This document shows, in pieces, positions 11,270-21,726 of a stretch of DNA of 64,000 nt. Positions within the stretch are counted from its first letter, which is position 1, and each line of letters starts with the position of its first letter. Where the stretch lies: contig CAJNDS010002269.1 in the NCBI GenBank assembly GCA_905221605.1, forward strand, positions 50,001-114,000, read 5' to 3'. Made by a program: the position numbers and the translations under genes. Origin of the DNA: Symbiodinium natans. Lineage: Eukaryota; Sar; Dinophyceae; Suessiales; Symbiodiniaceae. The notes beneath the pieces were generated by a model. It was not told the origin of the DNA and ran no database searches. It saw only the letters and a list, made by a program, of their open reading frames with translations.

Positions 11270-11723
11270 GCACGCCTAGCTGCACTTGCAACCCACAGTT
11301 GCTAAGATGGGCCCATGGCTTTTGTTTGGTAGCTTCTGCGATGGTTGCACGAGGATTTGAAAGGGGATCATATCAGTTTTACTGCAAGCATCCCCAAAAG
11401 GACCCCCCCCCCCCCCCCCTTTTAAACACTCACGAATGTGTGAAGGAACCATACTAATTACACACTCACCAGTTTCAACAATATAGACCCTACCTCATAT
11501 GGGCATTCTTGTGGCCCTTGTAGCACTGTCCAGAGTGGCAAGGAATGATCACTTCTGTATGCTTCAGAAACCTGGTTAAACCCTTGCCAGTTCTGTTATT
11601 TGCAGCGCACCTTGCACATGCGATTGCACCGTGCGTTGCGGGTGCTCTGTGTCGAGTGGGCATTGGACTCTGGTGCTCCATAGCTGCTTGCATCAGCCAA
11701 CCCGGGACCAAAAAAAACAGCAA

Positions 11724-11768
11724 GTTTAGGGTTTAGGGTTTAGGGTTTAGGGTTTAGGGTTTAGGGTT
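11724..11768. repeat. (TTTAGGG)6 array
   Basis: Six perfect units follow a unique stretch (11270-11723) in which I see no gene apart from a poly-C tract at 11402-11420. Confidence 0.9.
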
Positions 11769-12514
11769 TCTCCAGTGACACATGAACAATAAGCCCCCTC
11801 CCCATAGCGAGTTCTTCCAAACGCCGTGGGCAACGGCTCCATTGAGGTTGTTCAAAATCAGGGTCCCCATACAGGTATCCTGTTCGAAAGCTCCCCCCGC
11901 TTTAACACCAAAGCTAGTTTAAGGCACCTCCCCCAACTAAACCCTAAACCCTGAAAAAAGTGTCCTCCATACGCAGCTCTATCCCCCAATCTCCAGAGAA
12001 TCGCTCCAAGTCCGCCTGGAGCCAGGATCTGAAATTTGCAGTTAAGGCTTCTTTGGCTTCTGGGGCCTAAGACCCCCTAAGCCCAAAAACTCCTGACAAA
12101 ATTTCCACGGGTTTTAAATAGTGGCTTGAGGGAATGGTAGGCTTTAAGTAAGGTTTACCTTCGGTACCTGTCATTAACATAAACCTATCAACCTGCGAAT
12201 CTTGCTGACCCCCAAAACCCGATAAACCACAAACTCAACCCCGGACCCTGACGTACACCGCAAATCCTCAGTAAACCCTGCCCCCCCCCTCCCCCCCTCC
12301 CTTCCACCATAAACCAAATAACTCAGCAAATGAACGCCGAAGCCAAGCGCGCTGTCCACGATCAGCCCAAGAGTCTTGCACACTCAGCACCACATGAACC
12401 CACGCCCTCCTCAGATCCCCAAAGCCCTCAACCGAGAAAGACCGAAAACTCTAGTGACCCGAATGCACCAACGTTGGAAACACTCTAAACCCCAAACCCT
12501 AACCCTAAACTGCT

Positions 12515-12595
12515 TCATTGTTGGGATGAAATTCAAAATTATCATTGTCCTTATTGGGAATTTAAGATAACAAACATGCAAAATTATAACCAACC
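12515..12595. repeat. Dispersed ~105-bp repeat, diverged copy C
   Basis: TTCATTGTTGGGATGAAATT, TCCTTATTGGGAATTTAAG and ACATGCAAAATTATAACC line up in order with copies A (10978) and B (42699). It is much more diverged, so it is called with lower certainty. Confidence 0.45.
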
Positions 12596-12721
12596 AGGAC
12601 CAGTAATCCTAACCTTGAACCTTAACCCTGAGTAACCCCGACCCTCGGGCCCCCAAAAAACGGCTTTCAGGCCCCAAAAATTTCAAGCCTAAAAGCCCCC
12701 TTAAAAGTGACAGGCCAAGGC

Positions 12722-12976
12722 CTGGAGCGAGGTCTTATCGACGGGTGCGGGGGGCGCGAGGATGCCAGCGACCTCCGCGCAGGTCGGCACATACTCAAGA
12801 AGGCCCGGCCAACCGACTTCTGAGGAAGACGTGACAAGCACACGCCTATCTGCTACGCCATACGAGCACCAGAAATACACCAGACCCACAGAGCATGGGC
12901 CTGAACGTGTGGCTCGACCTTCACCACGCAGCCATCCCCGAAGAGGTCAGCAAAGCGTTGTTCGCAGTCCTGCCAT
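12722..12976 (-). CDS. Two candidate exons, unknown protein
   Basis: Exon 12901-12976 follows a CCCCTCAG acceptor and reads WQDCEQRFADLFGDGCVVKV plus five residues, ending CAG|GCCCAT (GC donor). Exon 12722-12819 follows CTTCCTCAG and reads VGWPGLLEYVPTCAEVAGIL plus twelve residues, ending CAG|GCCTTG. Both have GC-rich third positions and good acceptors. The phases do not join directly (0 out, 2 leading bases in), so they are not proven neighbours. Exon 12901-12976 does join in phase to 13843-13892. No known domain recognised. Confidence 0.4.
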
Positions 12977-13149
12977 CTGAGGGGCATTCCTTAATTAAAG
13001 GGTATTGGGCTCTCTGGATCTCTCAAAAGACTCCATTTATGTCCAAAGCCTAAGGCGCTCATGCCTCACGCTTCCGATCCGAGTTCCTCCTTGAGCCCAG
13101 CTCAAGGCTTCCGCGCCTTTGGGCCCTTTGGGCCCTTCGGGATGGCTAC

Positions 13150-13270
13150 CAGAGCCTTTCAGAACTCGCGCTGTCCAAGAGCAGGTTTTCCGAAGCCGCA
13201 AGATGTTGGCCTTTGGCTCGGCAAGCCCACCTTTCCCGGAGCACACGCTCCAAGACACGCAGGGTTGCTT
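13150..13270 (-). CDS. Candidate exon, coiled-coil-like helix
   Basis: The frame reads ATLRVLERVLRERWACRAKG and continues for 19 further codons to CTCTG|GTAGCC. Leucine and arginine/glutamate spacing suggests a long helix, and third positions are GC-rich. The acceptor is GTGAG, weaker than its neighbours. An overlapping frame upstream (SQASLIQIQILPVIAPCGSE) is also coding-like and ends at a canonical GTGAGA donor overlapping this acceptor, so only one of the two can be right or they are alternatives. Confidence 0.35.
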
Positions 13271-13736
13271 CTCACTGCCGCATGGAGCAATGACCGGAAG
13301 GATCTGAATCTGGATGAGGGATGCCTGCGACTTCGCATCTTCTTTCTTCAACATGACATTCGTTGCCAGGGCGGAACAAAAACAACAACCTGCATCTTCA
13401 ACCCATTACCCCGCTAAAGTGTTTAAGCAGAAGGGGTTAAGTGCGGGGCCTACGGTTACTGTAAGGCTGCGGCGGGGATCTTGCCGGGTTGCCGGGGTCA
13501 ATCCTCAGCCCCGAAACCCTACAACTTAGGACTCAGGGCTTGGCGTACAATCAATATTTTGCTCAACCTGCGACCTTGAAAGCTTCTATAGGCTCCTCCT
13601 CCTCGGGTGAGCTACAACCGGTCCTAAACTTGAAGTCCAAAACCCCAAATTCGGTCTGCTGGCCCATCTTGCGCGTACGACTTTGGAATTTGGGTTCAGG
13701 TAGGTCTTCGGGATTCGGTTTAATATGAAGATGTGA

Positions 13737-13842
13737 CCCTAAACCCTAAACCCTAAACCCTAAACCCTAAACCCTAAACCCTAAACCCTAAACCCTAAAC
13801 CCTAAACCCTAAACCCTAAACCCTAAACCCTAAACCCTAAAC
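13737..13842. repeat. (CCCTAAA)15 array adjoining an exon
   Basis: About 15 perfect units. On the minus strand the array starts, as GTTTAGGG, immediately after the coding island 13843-13892. Confidence 0.95.
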
Positions 13843-16244
13843 CCTGCCGAGCTCTCCTCGTCTGGGAGCTCAATGAGACTTGTGCCATTGATCTGCGAGG
13901 CAAGGCTTTTGAAAGCAAACTTAGTGCCTTAACTTGAGAAGTGTACGTTTGGCTCTAAGACATTCAGACAAGATTATGGCCAGTTCCCACTGCACTCACA
14001 TTCACTGTATCCCTATTATTGTGACATGAAAACAGCGGCTTGGTTCAGGGAATCAGCAGAACGCACCTGGCTGCTTTGAACTGTGCTGCTTTGTTTGCAA
14101 CTTGGTGGGTAACATCGTACATGCGAGACAACCGCAACCAAAAAATGGCGTTCTATGGGAAAGAATGCACCACCAGCCTGCAGCCCTCGACTGTGGAGGA
14201 CAACCGCCACCACTCAGAACACATAATATAGGTGTCGGAATACATAGTAGTATTATTCCTTTACGGTCCCTTTATACTTATACCATAATAACCCCCAAAA
14301 CCCTTTTCTAATTATCAAGGCCCCTTTTCTTACAGGGAAAAGGATCTCGCGGAATCTGCTCACATGCCTAAAAGCCTGCCACGCAAAGGCTCACAAGTCT
14401 ACTTGCAATGTCAAGATCAAGAATCCTGCATATTGTAGGAGCCCGTGCAACATGATGAAGGTAGTACACGTTCTTTTCGATAGGTGGTATCTGACGACTT
14501 CGGTTTGTGGGTAAGGGCAACCTTTGTCTGGATGAATATGCCTCCTAATAAGGGACACTAACTAAAAGAGGGAAGAAGGGCACTTCTGGGCGGAGCGTCT
14601 TGCGGCAGGTGTCGCGGACCACAATGTTGGAAATTCTACAAAACGTCGTTATTTGCGGCACTTTCTCAGCTGTGACACTAAATCCCAAAGCCAAAGGCCC
14701 TAATGGAACCCCAAACCCCATATAACCCCCAAGCAACGAAGGTGGCCCGGCGACAAGAATGCGGTGGCCAAAGCAGCATATAATGGGGATCCCAACTTCT
14801 CCAAACAAAGCGTTTAGGCGGGGTTTTGGGTTTAGGGTTTAGGGTTTAGGGAGCCACATGCACCGTAAGGCACACACCTTGAACGTCCTCGGAGTGACGT
14901 GATGCCAACTTTAGTTCAGGTATGTATTGGGCTCTCGACGAACCCTCAAGCTCAAAACCTCGAAACCCCCAACCTAGAAGCCAACAACCTGTAGACCTTA
15001 AAACCCCGAAGCTTCAACCCAAACCTCAAAACCCCCAAGCTCCCTAAACCCTAAACCAGCCCAAGCTCCAACAAGCTCCAATGAATAACCAGCCCAACCC
15101 TCACCCCCAAGAAAACAAAAATGAAATTTGAAAATGATCCCAAAAAGGAAAAAACAAGAAAAGGAAACCCTCAAGCCTTAAAAAGCCGAAAACCCGAACA
15201 CCCTACTTGTAAAACCCCAAAGCCCTAAACCCACAACCCCCCCCCCCCCCCCCCCCCCCCCCCCAAGAAAAAAAAAAAAAAAACCCTAAACCCTAAACCC
15301 TAAACCCCCTAAACCCTAAACCCCAAAAAACCAAGCCCCAAAAGCAGGCGCCGCCTGTACCAGCGAGTCTTTCAACCGGAGCCCAGGTTGACCCGGCTCC
15401 GGATCGATGCCGTCCTTTTTTTGTTGGGGGGGGGGGGGGGGGGGGTTTAGGGTTTAGGGTTTAGGGTTTAGGATTTTGGGTTTAGGCTTTAGGGTTTAAG
15501 GTTTAGTGGGTGGAAGGTGGCTTCCATGTCATATAACTAAACTATTACTTCAACCAATCATTATTCATCAGAAGCAGAATGTAAAAATAGTTTAACAAAA
15601 GACAATAAGTTTAGAATCATTATTCCTCTTCAGTTCTTTGAGGGAAAGGGTGTGTGTGTGTGTGCGCGTGTGCGGGAGGGGGGGGGGTTGACCTCTGAGC
15701 CTTGATTCTCCTTGGGGTTTAGTTTAGGGCTTCGGGTCCCTTTCTGGTCCTTCGAATTCATGAAATAGGGATTTTGGATTTAGGGGATCCGCTCAGTATG
15801 GGACCCTGCACCGGAACATCAAGCTCAACGTGCGCCAGGGGGTTCCAGGGACAGAAGCATCAGTTTCCCAAGTTGTGCCACCAAGCATCCACCACCATTC
15901 CCCACCAGGAGGCATGGAGGTCGATTCCGGCGCCAGCTTCCTGACTTGGAGGTTTCGGGAACCCTGAAATCTCTTACCCCAAAAAAGAGAGTGTAGGATG
16001 GGCAGAGGAGCGGGCTCAGGGTCACACGACTCTCGTGGATTTAGGATTATATAAACCCTGAACCCTGAACCCTGAACCCTGAACCCTGAACCCTAAACCC
16101 TAAACCCTAAACCCTAAACCCTAAACCCTAAACCCTAAACCCTAAACCCGAACCGAAAGCACTCCAAAGGTCCGAAGGTGTCAGTGCAGACCAGGAGGCC
16201 ACGTGTGCGCGCAGCGTGAGGCACCGGGGAGCTTCGCTCTCTTC
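13843..16244 (-). CDS. Three-exon partial gene model with telomere-repeat intron starts
   Basis: The model is complement of 16148-16244, 14584-14669 and 13843-13892. Exon 1 follows CTTCTCCAG and begins EESEAPRCLTLRAHVASWSA, ending with one spare base before GTTTAGGG. Exon 2 follows GTGTCACAG, supplies the two bases needed, begins EKVPQITTFCRISNIVVRDT and ends GAA|GTGCCC in phase 0. Exon 3 follows TGCCTCGCAG, reads INGTSLIELPDEESSA and ends before GTTTAGGG. All junction phases agree. The first and third donors are the first bases of telomere arrays (16056-16147 and 13737-13842). Introns are about 1478 and 691 bp. The protein is not recognised, and neither its start nor its end is identified. 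Confidence 0.45.
14226..14325 (-). mobile_element. Family E dispersed element, minus copy
   Basis: Its reverse complement matches 32284-32384 and 44830-44930 through TTTTGGGGGTTATTATGGTA, AAAGGGACC and CTACTA...TTCCGAC. It is about 100 bp and non-coding. Confidence 0.6.
15237..15505. repeat. C- and G-homopolymers with telomere repeats
   Basis: A run of about 27 C plus an A run (15237-15282) leads into CCCTAAA units (15283-15329). After a GC-rich island at 15340-15415 a G run leads into TTTAGGG units (15443-15505). Homopolymer lengths here are likely assembly-uncertain. Confidence 0.85.
16056..16147. repeat. CCCTGAA then CCCTAAA array
   Basis: Five CCCTGAA units grade into eight or nine CCCTAAA units. 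Read on the minus strand it forms the first bases of the intron after exon 16148-16244. Confidence 0.9.
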
Positions 16245-16953
16245 CTGGAGAAGAGACGTAGTTGCTGAGTTCATAAGCCCCACAAAGGGGTTTAGGGTTT
16301 GGGGTTTAGGGTTTAGGGTTCGGTTCTATAGGGGATTATCGTATCCCAAAAAGTGTAAAGTGTACTCATTCAGCTACTGAGGAGAGCTTGTTCGGGACGC
16401 GGGTTTAGGAGGTTTGGGCTTTGGATCGTGCTGGGGACTTTTGAAGGCACATAAAAACCCACACCCTTCCACCCAAGCCTCCTGCAAGGGATGACAGAGG
16501 CTTTAGGGACGTTGGGTGTAGGGTATTTCGGGTTTAGGGTTTAGGGTTCGGGGTTTTGGGGAATGTCCTCCATGTTGGGGGACGGCGGAGAGGGGTTTGG
16601 GGCGTAGGGTTGTCGCGCCGAAGCCTTGGAAGTTGGGATTTTGAGGGTTTTCTGGGGCAAAAGGGGCAAAGAGGGGCCCCTGACAGTGTCGGCAACAGTG
16701 ATTCAGGTTCAGCCCCCTATTACTTGGAAGCTCATGGGGGTGTTTAACACCGGGGTTATAACTAAGGGCACAGGGGTGGGGGAGGATTGGGGTTCTAGGG
16801 CCGTTTCGGGACTTTCGGGTCAACTTGTCTTCGAAGCATCCTAAACAAGAAACTAAGCCGACAGTCCAACATATAGTAACTGCGCCAGGTCGGACTTTCG
16901 GTATCTCGATGCTCCCGGTATCTCGATGTTCCCCCAAGTAGCCCAGGAGTTAT

Positions 16954-17316
16954 TCACACCCGCGCAATGCAAATGCCTTGCAAGCGGGCCTGTTGCGCCT
17001 TCGCAAGCTTCCGCACGCCGCTCTCATCCGACTGTTCGACTGAGGCCTTGAGGTCCGCTGCCACAACGGCATAGCTCTCATGGAATAGCCGCCTCAGGCG
17101 AGCAGTTTCGGCCAACGAGGGGTCGCGCTTCAGGGCCTTCTTGAGCATGCTCAGGAAGTTGTCCTCATTGCTGCTGCCAGGGACATGAGAACACCCAAAG
17201 GCAAAATTTGCCATGGAGTCCAGGCCCTCTTCTTTCAATGCCTTGAACACGTCATCACTCAAGCCAATCTCGCGCGCGCGACTCTCAAAAACTGCTGCAC
17301 TCTCTGCGAAAGCCAT
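16954..17316 (-). CDS. ORF resembling the N-terminus of abundant dinoflagellate proteins
   Basis: I start the ORF at the ATG 17314-17316, inside a longer open frame, because the MAFAESAAVF start matches a conserved N-terminus that I recall in many dinoflagellate gene models (from memory, unchecked). It has 120 codons. The peptide is helical, with GLSDDVFKALKEEGLDSMAN, then a glycine/serine turn and a leucine/arginine-rich C-terminal half, ending TAA-free until TGA at 16954. The family members I recall are much longer, so this copy is truncated or continues through an intron: its tail loses codon bias after about 16970, where AAG|GCATTT could be a GC donor. It lies 230 bp downstream of recombinase A on the same strand, which suggests an element-associated ORF. 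Confidence 0.5.
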   Translation of the reverse strand: MAFAESAAVFESRAREIGLSDDVFKALKEEGLDSMANFAFGCSHVPGSSNEDNFLSMLKKALKRDPSLAETARLRRLFHESYAVVAADLKASVEQSDESGVRKLAKAQQARLQGICIARV

Positions 17317-17545
17317 GAGAGGAAGGCAAGCTACGGGCAGAGTCACTGCTACGCGCTCTCGAAAGTCTCGAAAAGGCTCACACTGCAGCAAGACAAGGCG
17401 CTGCCACACTGCCACAAAGGGGGTGGCGCACGCTGTGGAATTAACGCAACGCGACACAATCACAAGCACAACAGCTAGCAACTAGCACGCACGACAAAGC
17501 AACTTGCAGGCCTGCAATTACGCACACTGTCTCACAAGTTCGCAC

Positions 17546-19243
17546 TCACAATCCGCACTCCGCAGCCGCAGTACCTTCACTGTCAGCAAAGACATGTAGA
17601 CAGCGCGTAAATTTGTGCCTGGCATAATTCTTGTCAGGCGATGCCTCATCACCTGCCCAGTCACCGATCACATCGTCGCACGCCTTCTCCTCCTCGGAGA
17701 GCTGCTGTTCGTCCTCGTCCAGCGATGCTTCCGAGGAGCTGCTGCTGTCAGAGTCCTCCAGCGGCTGCACATTGCCATCAGGCTTAATTGAGGAAATAGC
17801 CGCTGCGGGTGGTGTCGATCCCGAACTGATCTTGTTCAGAACCTGGACCAGTTCTCTCAGAGGCCTGGCCATCGCGTCCCTGCTGTAGGTCAGCATGGAC
17901 TGATCCCCAGCTTTTGCGTGGTATCCCAGAAGGCGGCGGGCGGCGTGGGACAGGCCGGCTTTTGCTGCCCAAGACAGGACGGTGACTTTTGCGCTGTGCG
18001 TGCCAAGGTTCTGACCTCGCACTCCCGCTGACGACACAAGCGACCGCAGCCAATTTCCCGCCTCTGTTGCGCCCATAGGGAGTGTCCCCCACTGCCCATT
18101 CGCCATGGGCGTTGTCAGCAGCGGATACTGAACATCCACAACCAAGCCAAGTTTCTCGCGCAGGGCAAGCCACGTCTCGACCCAAGGAGTATTGCCCACC
18201 GACTCAATGGGCACTGCGACTGGCAGCAATCGCGTCTTCGACGCTAGACTGTCATCGTCTTAGTGCGCTTGCATGTGGCCTCGAGGAAGCCGACCGTCTT
18301 TCCCTGCACCTTCTGCGTGTCCAGCTTAACACTGTTAATGTGCTGCGCATCTGAGTAGCGGAGTCGGCCATAGACGCACACCAAGAAGAAGCCCGCCGCC
18401 ATCCGGTCCTTATCAGCAGCGTCAGCATCCATGACACACTTTTCAAGCGCAATCACCTGGGCCACAGTTAACGGATCCCGCTGCCGGAGAGCTCGCTTGC
18501 GCTTGAAATGCTCAGCGCTGACACCACGAACTCTACCAGAATCCAGCACAGCCTTCACGCCACACAAACCCAACACATGCATTGCAAAAGACATAGCAAC
18601 CAAACATGACTGCAAATGCGTGGGCGCAGTAGATGGCCCCACGTCCTTGAAGTACGCGTAGACCATTTCCTCTTGCAAAGGCCAGGGGTCATGACCCTGG
18701 GCGCGCCAGAAACTGCTATAACGCAGCAGTGGCCCCTGCGCGAACATGTAGGGTCGCAGTAGCCTTGTTGGCCAACGCGTCCGTAATGGACTCAATAAAA
18801 CCTCCACATTTAGATGGCAAGTGGACTGTAGCAAAGTGTTGTCGCCCAATTTCCCAGGCAGCAGGCTGCAATTTCACCAGACAGGCCCACTTCTTAACAG
18901 CAGCGCGGCGATCTCGCTGCAGCTTCGCTGCCCAATCGACAGACGCTGCAGGCGCTGTCGCCAGACGCAGGCCAGCCAAGCGAAAAGCACGACCACCCTC
19001 AAGTGAGCTCGGCGCCGACACATCTTCACCAAGATCGAAGCATGGCAGCGGCGCCATCCAACCTCGGAGTTGTTGTACCCGCATCGCGCTGCCGAGCTGG
19101 GACATTCTGGAGATAAGTGTATCATCCCAAAACTGCCGCACCTGGCTGCCAGCCGCAGCACGCCAACAGTACTGGACATGGAGGCTGACAGCAACGCTTG
19201 ATGCTTCATCAGCAGCTCGAGGCCGCTTCGCACCACGCCCCAT
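17546..19243 (-). pseudogene. Tyrosine recombinase/integrase-like gene A, two frameshifts
   Basis: The reading frame passes through three overlapping or adjacent ORFs: 19243-18716, 18849-18244 and 18229-17546. An ATG at 19243 is preceded by in-frame stops. The N-terminal half is helical. The catalytic half shows the tyrosine recombinase pattern: Arg in GRLRYSDAQ (18358-18360), His/Lys in GTHSAKVTVLSW (H 17996-17998, K 17987-17989), a second His in RRLLGYH (17918-17920) and the nucleophile Tyr in TYSRD (17885-17887). A serine/acidic tail and a conserved-looking RCLHVFADSEGT block follow. Frameshift 1 coincides with a run of four C on + (18733-18736); frameshift 2 is near 18247-18255. Such enzymes cut and rejoin DNA through a 3'-phosphotyrosine. 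Known elements that carry them include DIRS and Crypton types, and I cannot tell which this is. Homopolymer error could explain shift 1. Confidence 0.7.
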
Positions 19244-19453
19244 TCCTCAAAATCAACTAGGCTGCAGGCTTTGCTGCAGCCCAGACTAATGGGACGCTTT
19301 CCCTCCCACCCACCTCGAACCTGCACGTTACGGGGAAGAGGAACAGTTCATCCAATAAACAAACAAGGCAAACCAGTCTGTCAAGACCCTGTCGGCTCAC
19401 GACCGGTCGCCTGCCACTCCCTGCCCTAAATCTATAAAGAGCTATTGAGCAAG

Positions 19454-20275
19454 TCAACTGCAGCCTTCATCCACAACCTCGTCCTGCGCAGCATCGACTG
19501 GGTCCTGATCCAGATTGTCTTCCTCGTCCATTGAATCTTCGCTGTCTGATGGTTCGGCTTCGGCAGGAAAGTAACCTGATAGCGTAGCATCAGGTAGGAA
19601 GGACTTCTTGTAATTCTTGTAGACCTTCAAGACGACGTCCTCCAGAGCTCACACGGGGCCTGACATGGAATCGCGCGAGTAGACCAAGGGTGTCTTCTCA
19701 CCCGCCTGCGAGTGATAGCCCAGCAATCGCCTCGTGGGAAGACCAACGCCCGCCTTGCTAAGCCAAGAAAATGTAATTGCCTTGCACGAATGGCCTCTGC
19801 CCAAAAGAACGCTGGGGCCAGCCAACAGCAAAGGCGGAAGCAACATTGGCACGCCAGGCCCTTCCGGCGCCCTCGACTCTTTGCGCGCACGCAGCCAAGC
19901 TGAAAACCGATCAAGATGCACTTTCTTCCGTTTCTTCAAATACGCATCAAGCGCCACTTTAACCACGCGCGCACTTGTGGCAGCTTCCTGCGCACCTAGT
20001 AAGTCCAGCAAGTGATGGCTGAAAGACAAACCGACAAAGCTTCGGAGGAAGATTCGAGCAGCTGATTCTTCATGGGCTTTTGCGAATGCATACACGACTT
20101 GTTTTACAATAGGGAAGGAAGCGTGCCCCTGTTGCACCAGTTTACAAAGCGGCAAACTCCGTGCAACGCGCCAGCCGCTTTGCCCCAAAGACAAAGAGCG
20201 GATCAAGTTTGGACAGCCTCCCTCGAAGGCGAAACTTGAGTCGCAAAGCAAACGCTTCGTTATCGGCAGGCTCAT
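19454..20275 (-). pseudogene. Tyrosine recombinase-like gene B, deleted core and in-frame stop
   Basis: From ATG 20275 the protein aligns with gene A in the core-binding helices (VVYAFAKAHEESAARIFLRS against VYAYFKDVGPSTAPTHLQSC). It then jumps to the C-terminal catalytic block GHSCKAITFSWLSKAG, RRLLGYH and VYSRDSMSGPV. The segment holding the first catalytic arginine is missing, so it should be inactive. A TGA at 19649-19651 interrupts the same frame, which then continues ALEDVVLKVYKNYKKSFLPD into an acidic tail ending at TGA 19454-19456. A CGA to TGA change would explain the stop. A further ORF, 20142-20564, overlaps the 5' end in another frame and may hold lost N-terminal sequence, but I cannot align it. 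Confidence 0.65.
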
Positions 20276-20767
20276 CCAACAAGTTTAGATGAGGCAAGGA
20301 ACAGACGCAAGCATGATCTTTTCCAAGCTGGCTTGAAGAGAGGTGTCGAAGCTCTTCAACAGAATGTAAGTGCCCTTCAAACAGCGTCGACTCAACCTGG
20401 TTCGAGTTCTGGACTTTGCCCAGACAAACTCTCTTGGCAACACGCACAAAAAAACAATCAAGCATCAACTTGTCAACAAAAGGCGTGGAAAAAAAGCTGT
20501 TACGAAAATTGCACGCTTCAATAAGGATGTCGCTGGTGACTCGGAGCTCCGTGCACGTTCTCATCGCCTACGGGTTCTGGTTTTGCTGGCGGCGTGCCTG
20601 GGGGCCGGCCAAACAATCGGCTGTATCTTAGCGTTTACGGCTTGGGGTCAAGCCCTAAACCCTAAGCCCCTAAAACCTAAACCCATAATTAAACCCCGAA
20701 GCCCCTGAACCCCTAAACCCTAAACCCTGAACTTCCCTAAACCTCCTTTCAGGAAAGTCTTGAAGGC

Positions 20768-21044
20768 TCAGTCCTTGGGCACACGTCCCCAGGCGAAGCC
20801 GGCGGAGGCCTGGTCCCAAGAGCCGGTTCCTCAACCCTAAAACCTGATACCGAAACCCTGAGAATTTCCTAGAGCGCTACACCCCCAACAGATTTAGTTT
20901 GGAGGTTCTTTTACTTCACCCCTTAGAGCGACCTAGAGCCCTCTAACCCCCTGAAAAATGTAGCTTGGAATCTGGGCCTTGCGCGTGCCGAAGTCCTCGG
21001 AGCAACTGGGCCCCAAAGCTCTCCAGTTTCTTTGACGTCTTGGG
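20768..21044 (-). CDS. Two candidate exons, the second with a stop codon
   Basis: Exon 20978-21044 follows TAGCTCTGCAG and reads PKTSKKLESFGAQLLRGLRH plus AQ before a GC donor (CAAG|GCCCAG). Exon 20768-20809 follows GGGACCAG and reads ASAGFAWGRVPKD then TGA. Both are GC-rich in third positions. The junction phase (1 out, 0 in) is not compatible, so an exon is missing between or one boundary is wrong. If the stop is real, a gene ends here, just upstream of the recombinase insert. Confidence 0.4.
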
Positions 21045-21726
21045 CTGCAGAGCTAAGCTGGAAAACCATACACCCAAAGCCCCAGCTGAGGGTTTAGGGA
21101 GGGTTTCGGAATCTGATAAGGGCCGCCCCGGCCTCCCTCCAATTCAGAGTTTAGGGCTTCAGACACATAATCTTCCTAGCACAGTCTAAGCCGTTTGGCC
21201 GCGTATCTGCTTCTACGTGCTGCTGCAAACCTGCTGCCAAGCCTCGAAACAACCCAGCCCCGACCCTGCACAGAAAGCACCTGTCTAAACTCCAAAGCCC
21301 AAGTGTGTAGGGGCTACACCCTCCAAAGCCCTGAGCCAAAACCGAATCCTGAAAGCTTAAACCTTCATGGGAAACTATCAGTAGGCTTCTTTCTGAGCAC
21401 CCCAACGGCAGCTAGAGCCAGAGTTACCCTGCCTGCAGCCCACTACCCGTGAAGCACCAGGTAGACCCAAAACTCTAGTTATAGAAACAGACAACTAAAA
21501 CACCTAACTGTTGGAAAACCCTATGCCAAAGTGCTTCAACGTCCCAACACACATACAGGTCTTCAATCCTTTAGGGTCCCAGCGTTGACCCCTAAATGAA
21601 TACGCCAAACCTCTAAACCCTGACATCCCGAAACTCTAAACCTTACCAAACCCTAAACCTTCCTAACCCTGAACCCTCAACCCTGAACCCTAAACCCTAA
21701 ACCCTAAACCCTAACTGAAGTGACAC

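Noticed and set aside
13037-13354. Single 105-codon ORF as a gene
   Set aside because: The frame changes codon character along its length; overlapping frames give better exon-like pieces.
19649-19651. TGA as a selenocysteine codon in recombinase B
   Set aside because: Copy A has arginine at this position, no related protein uses selenocysteine, and the gene is otherwise deleted; a nonsense mutation is simpler.
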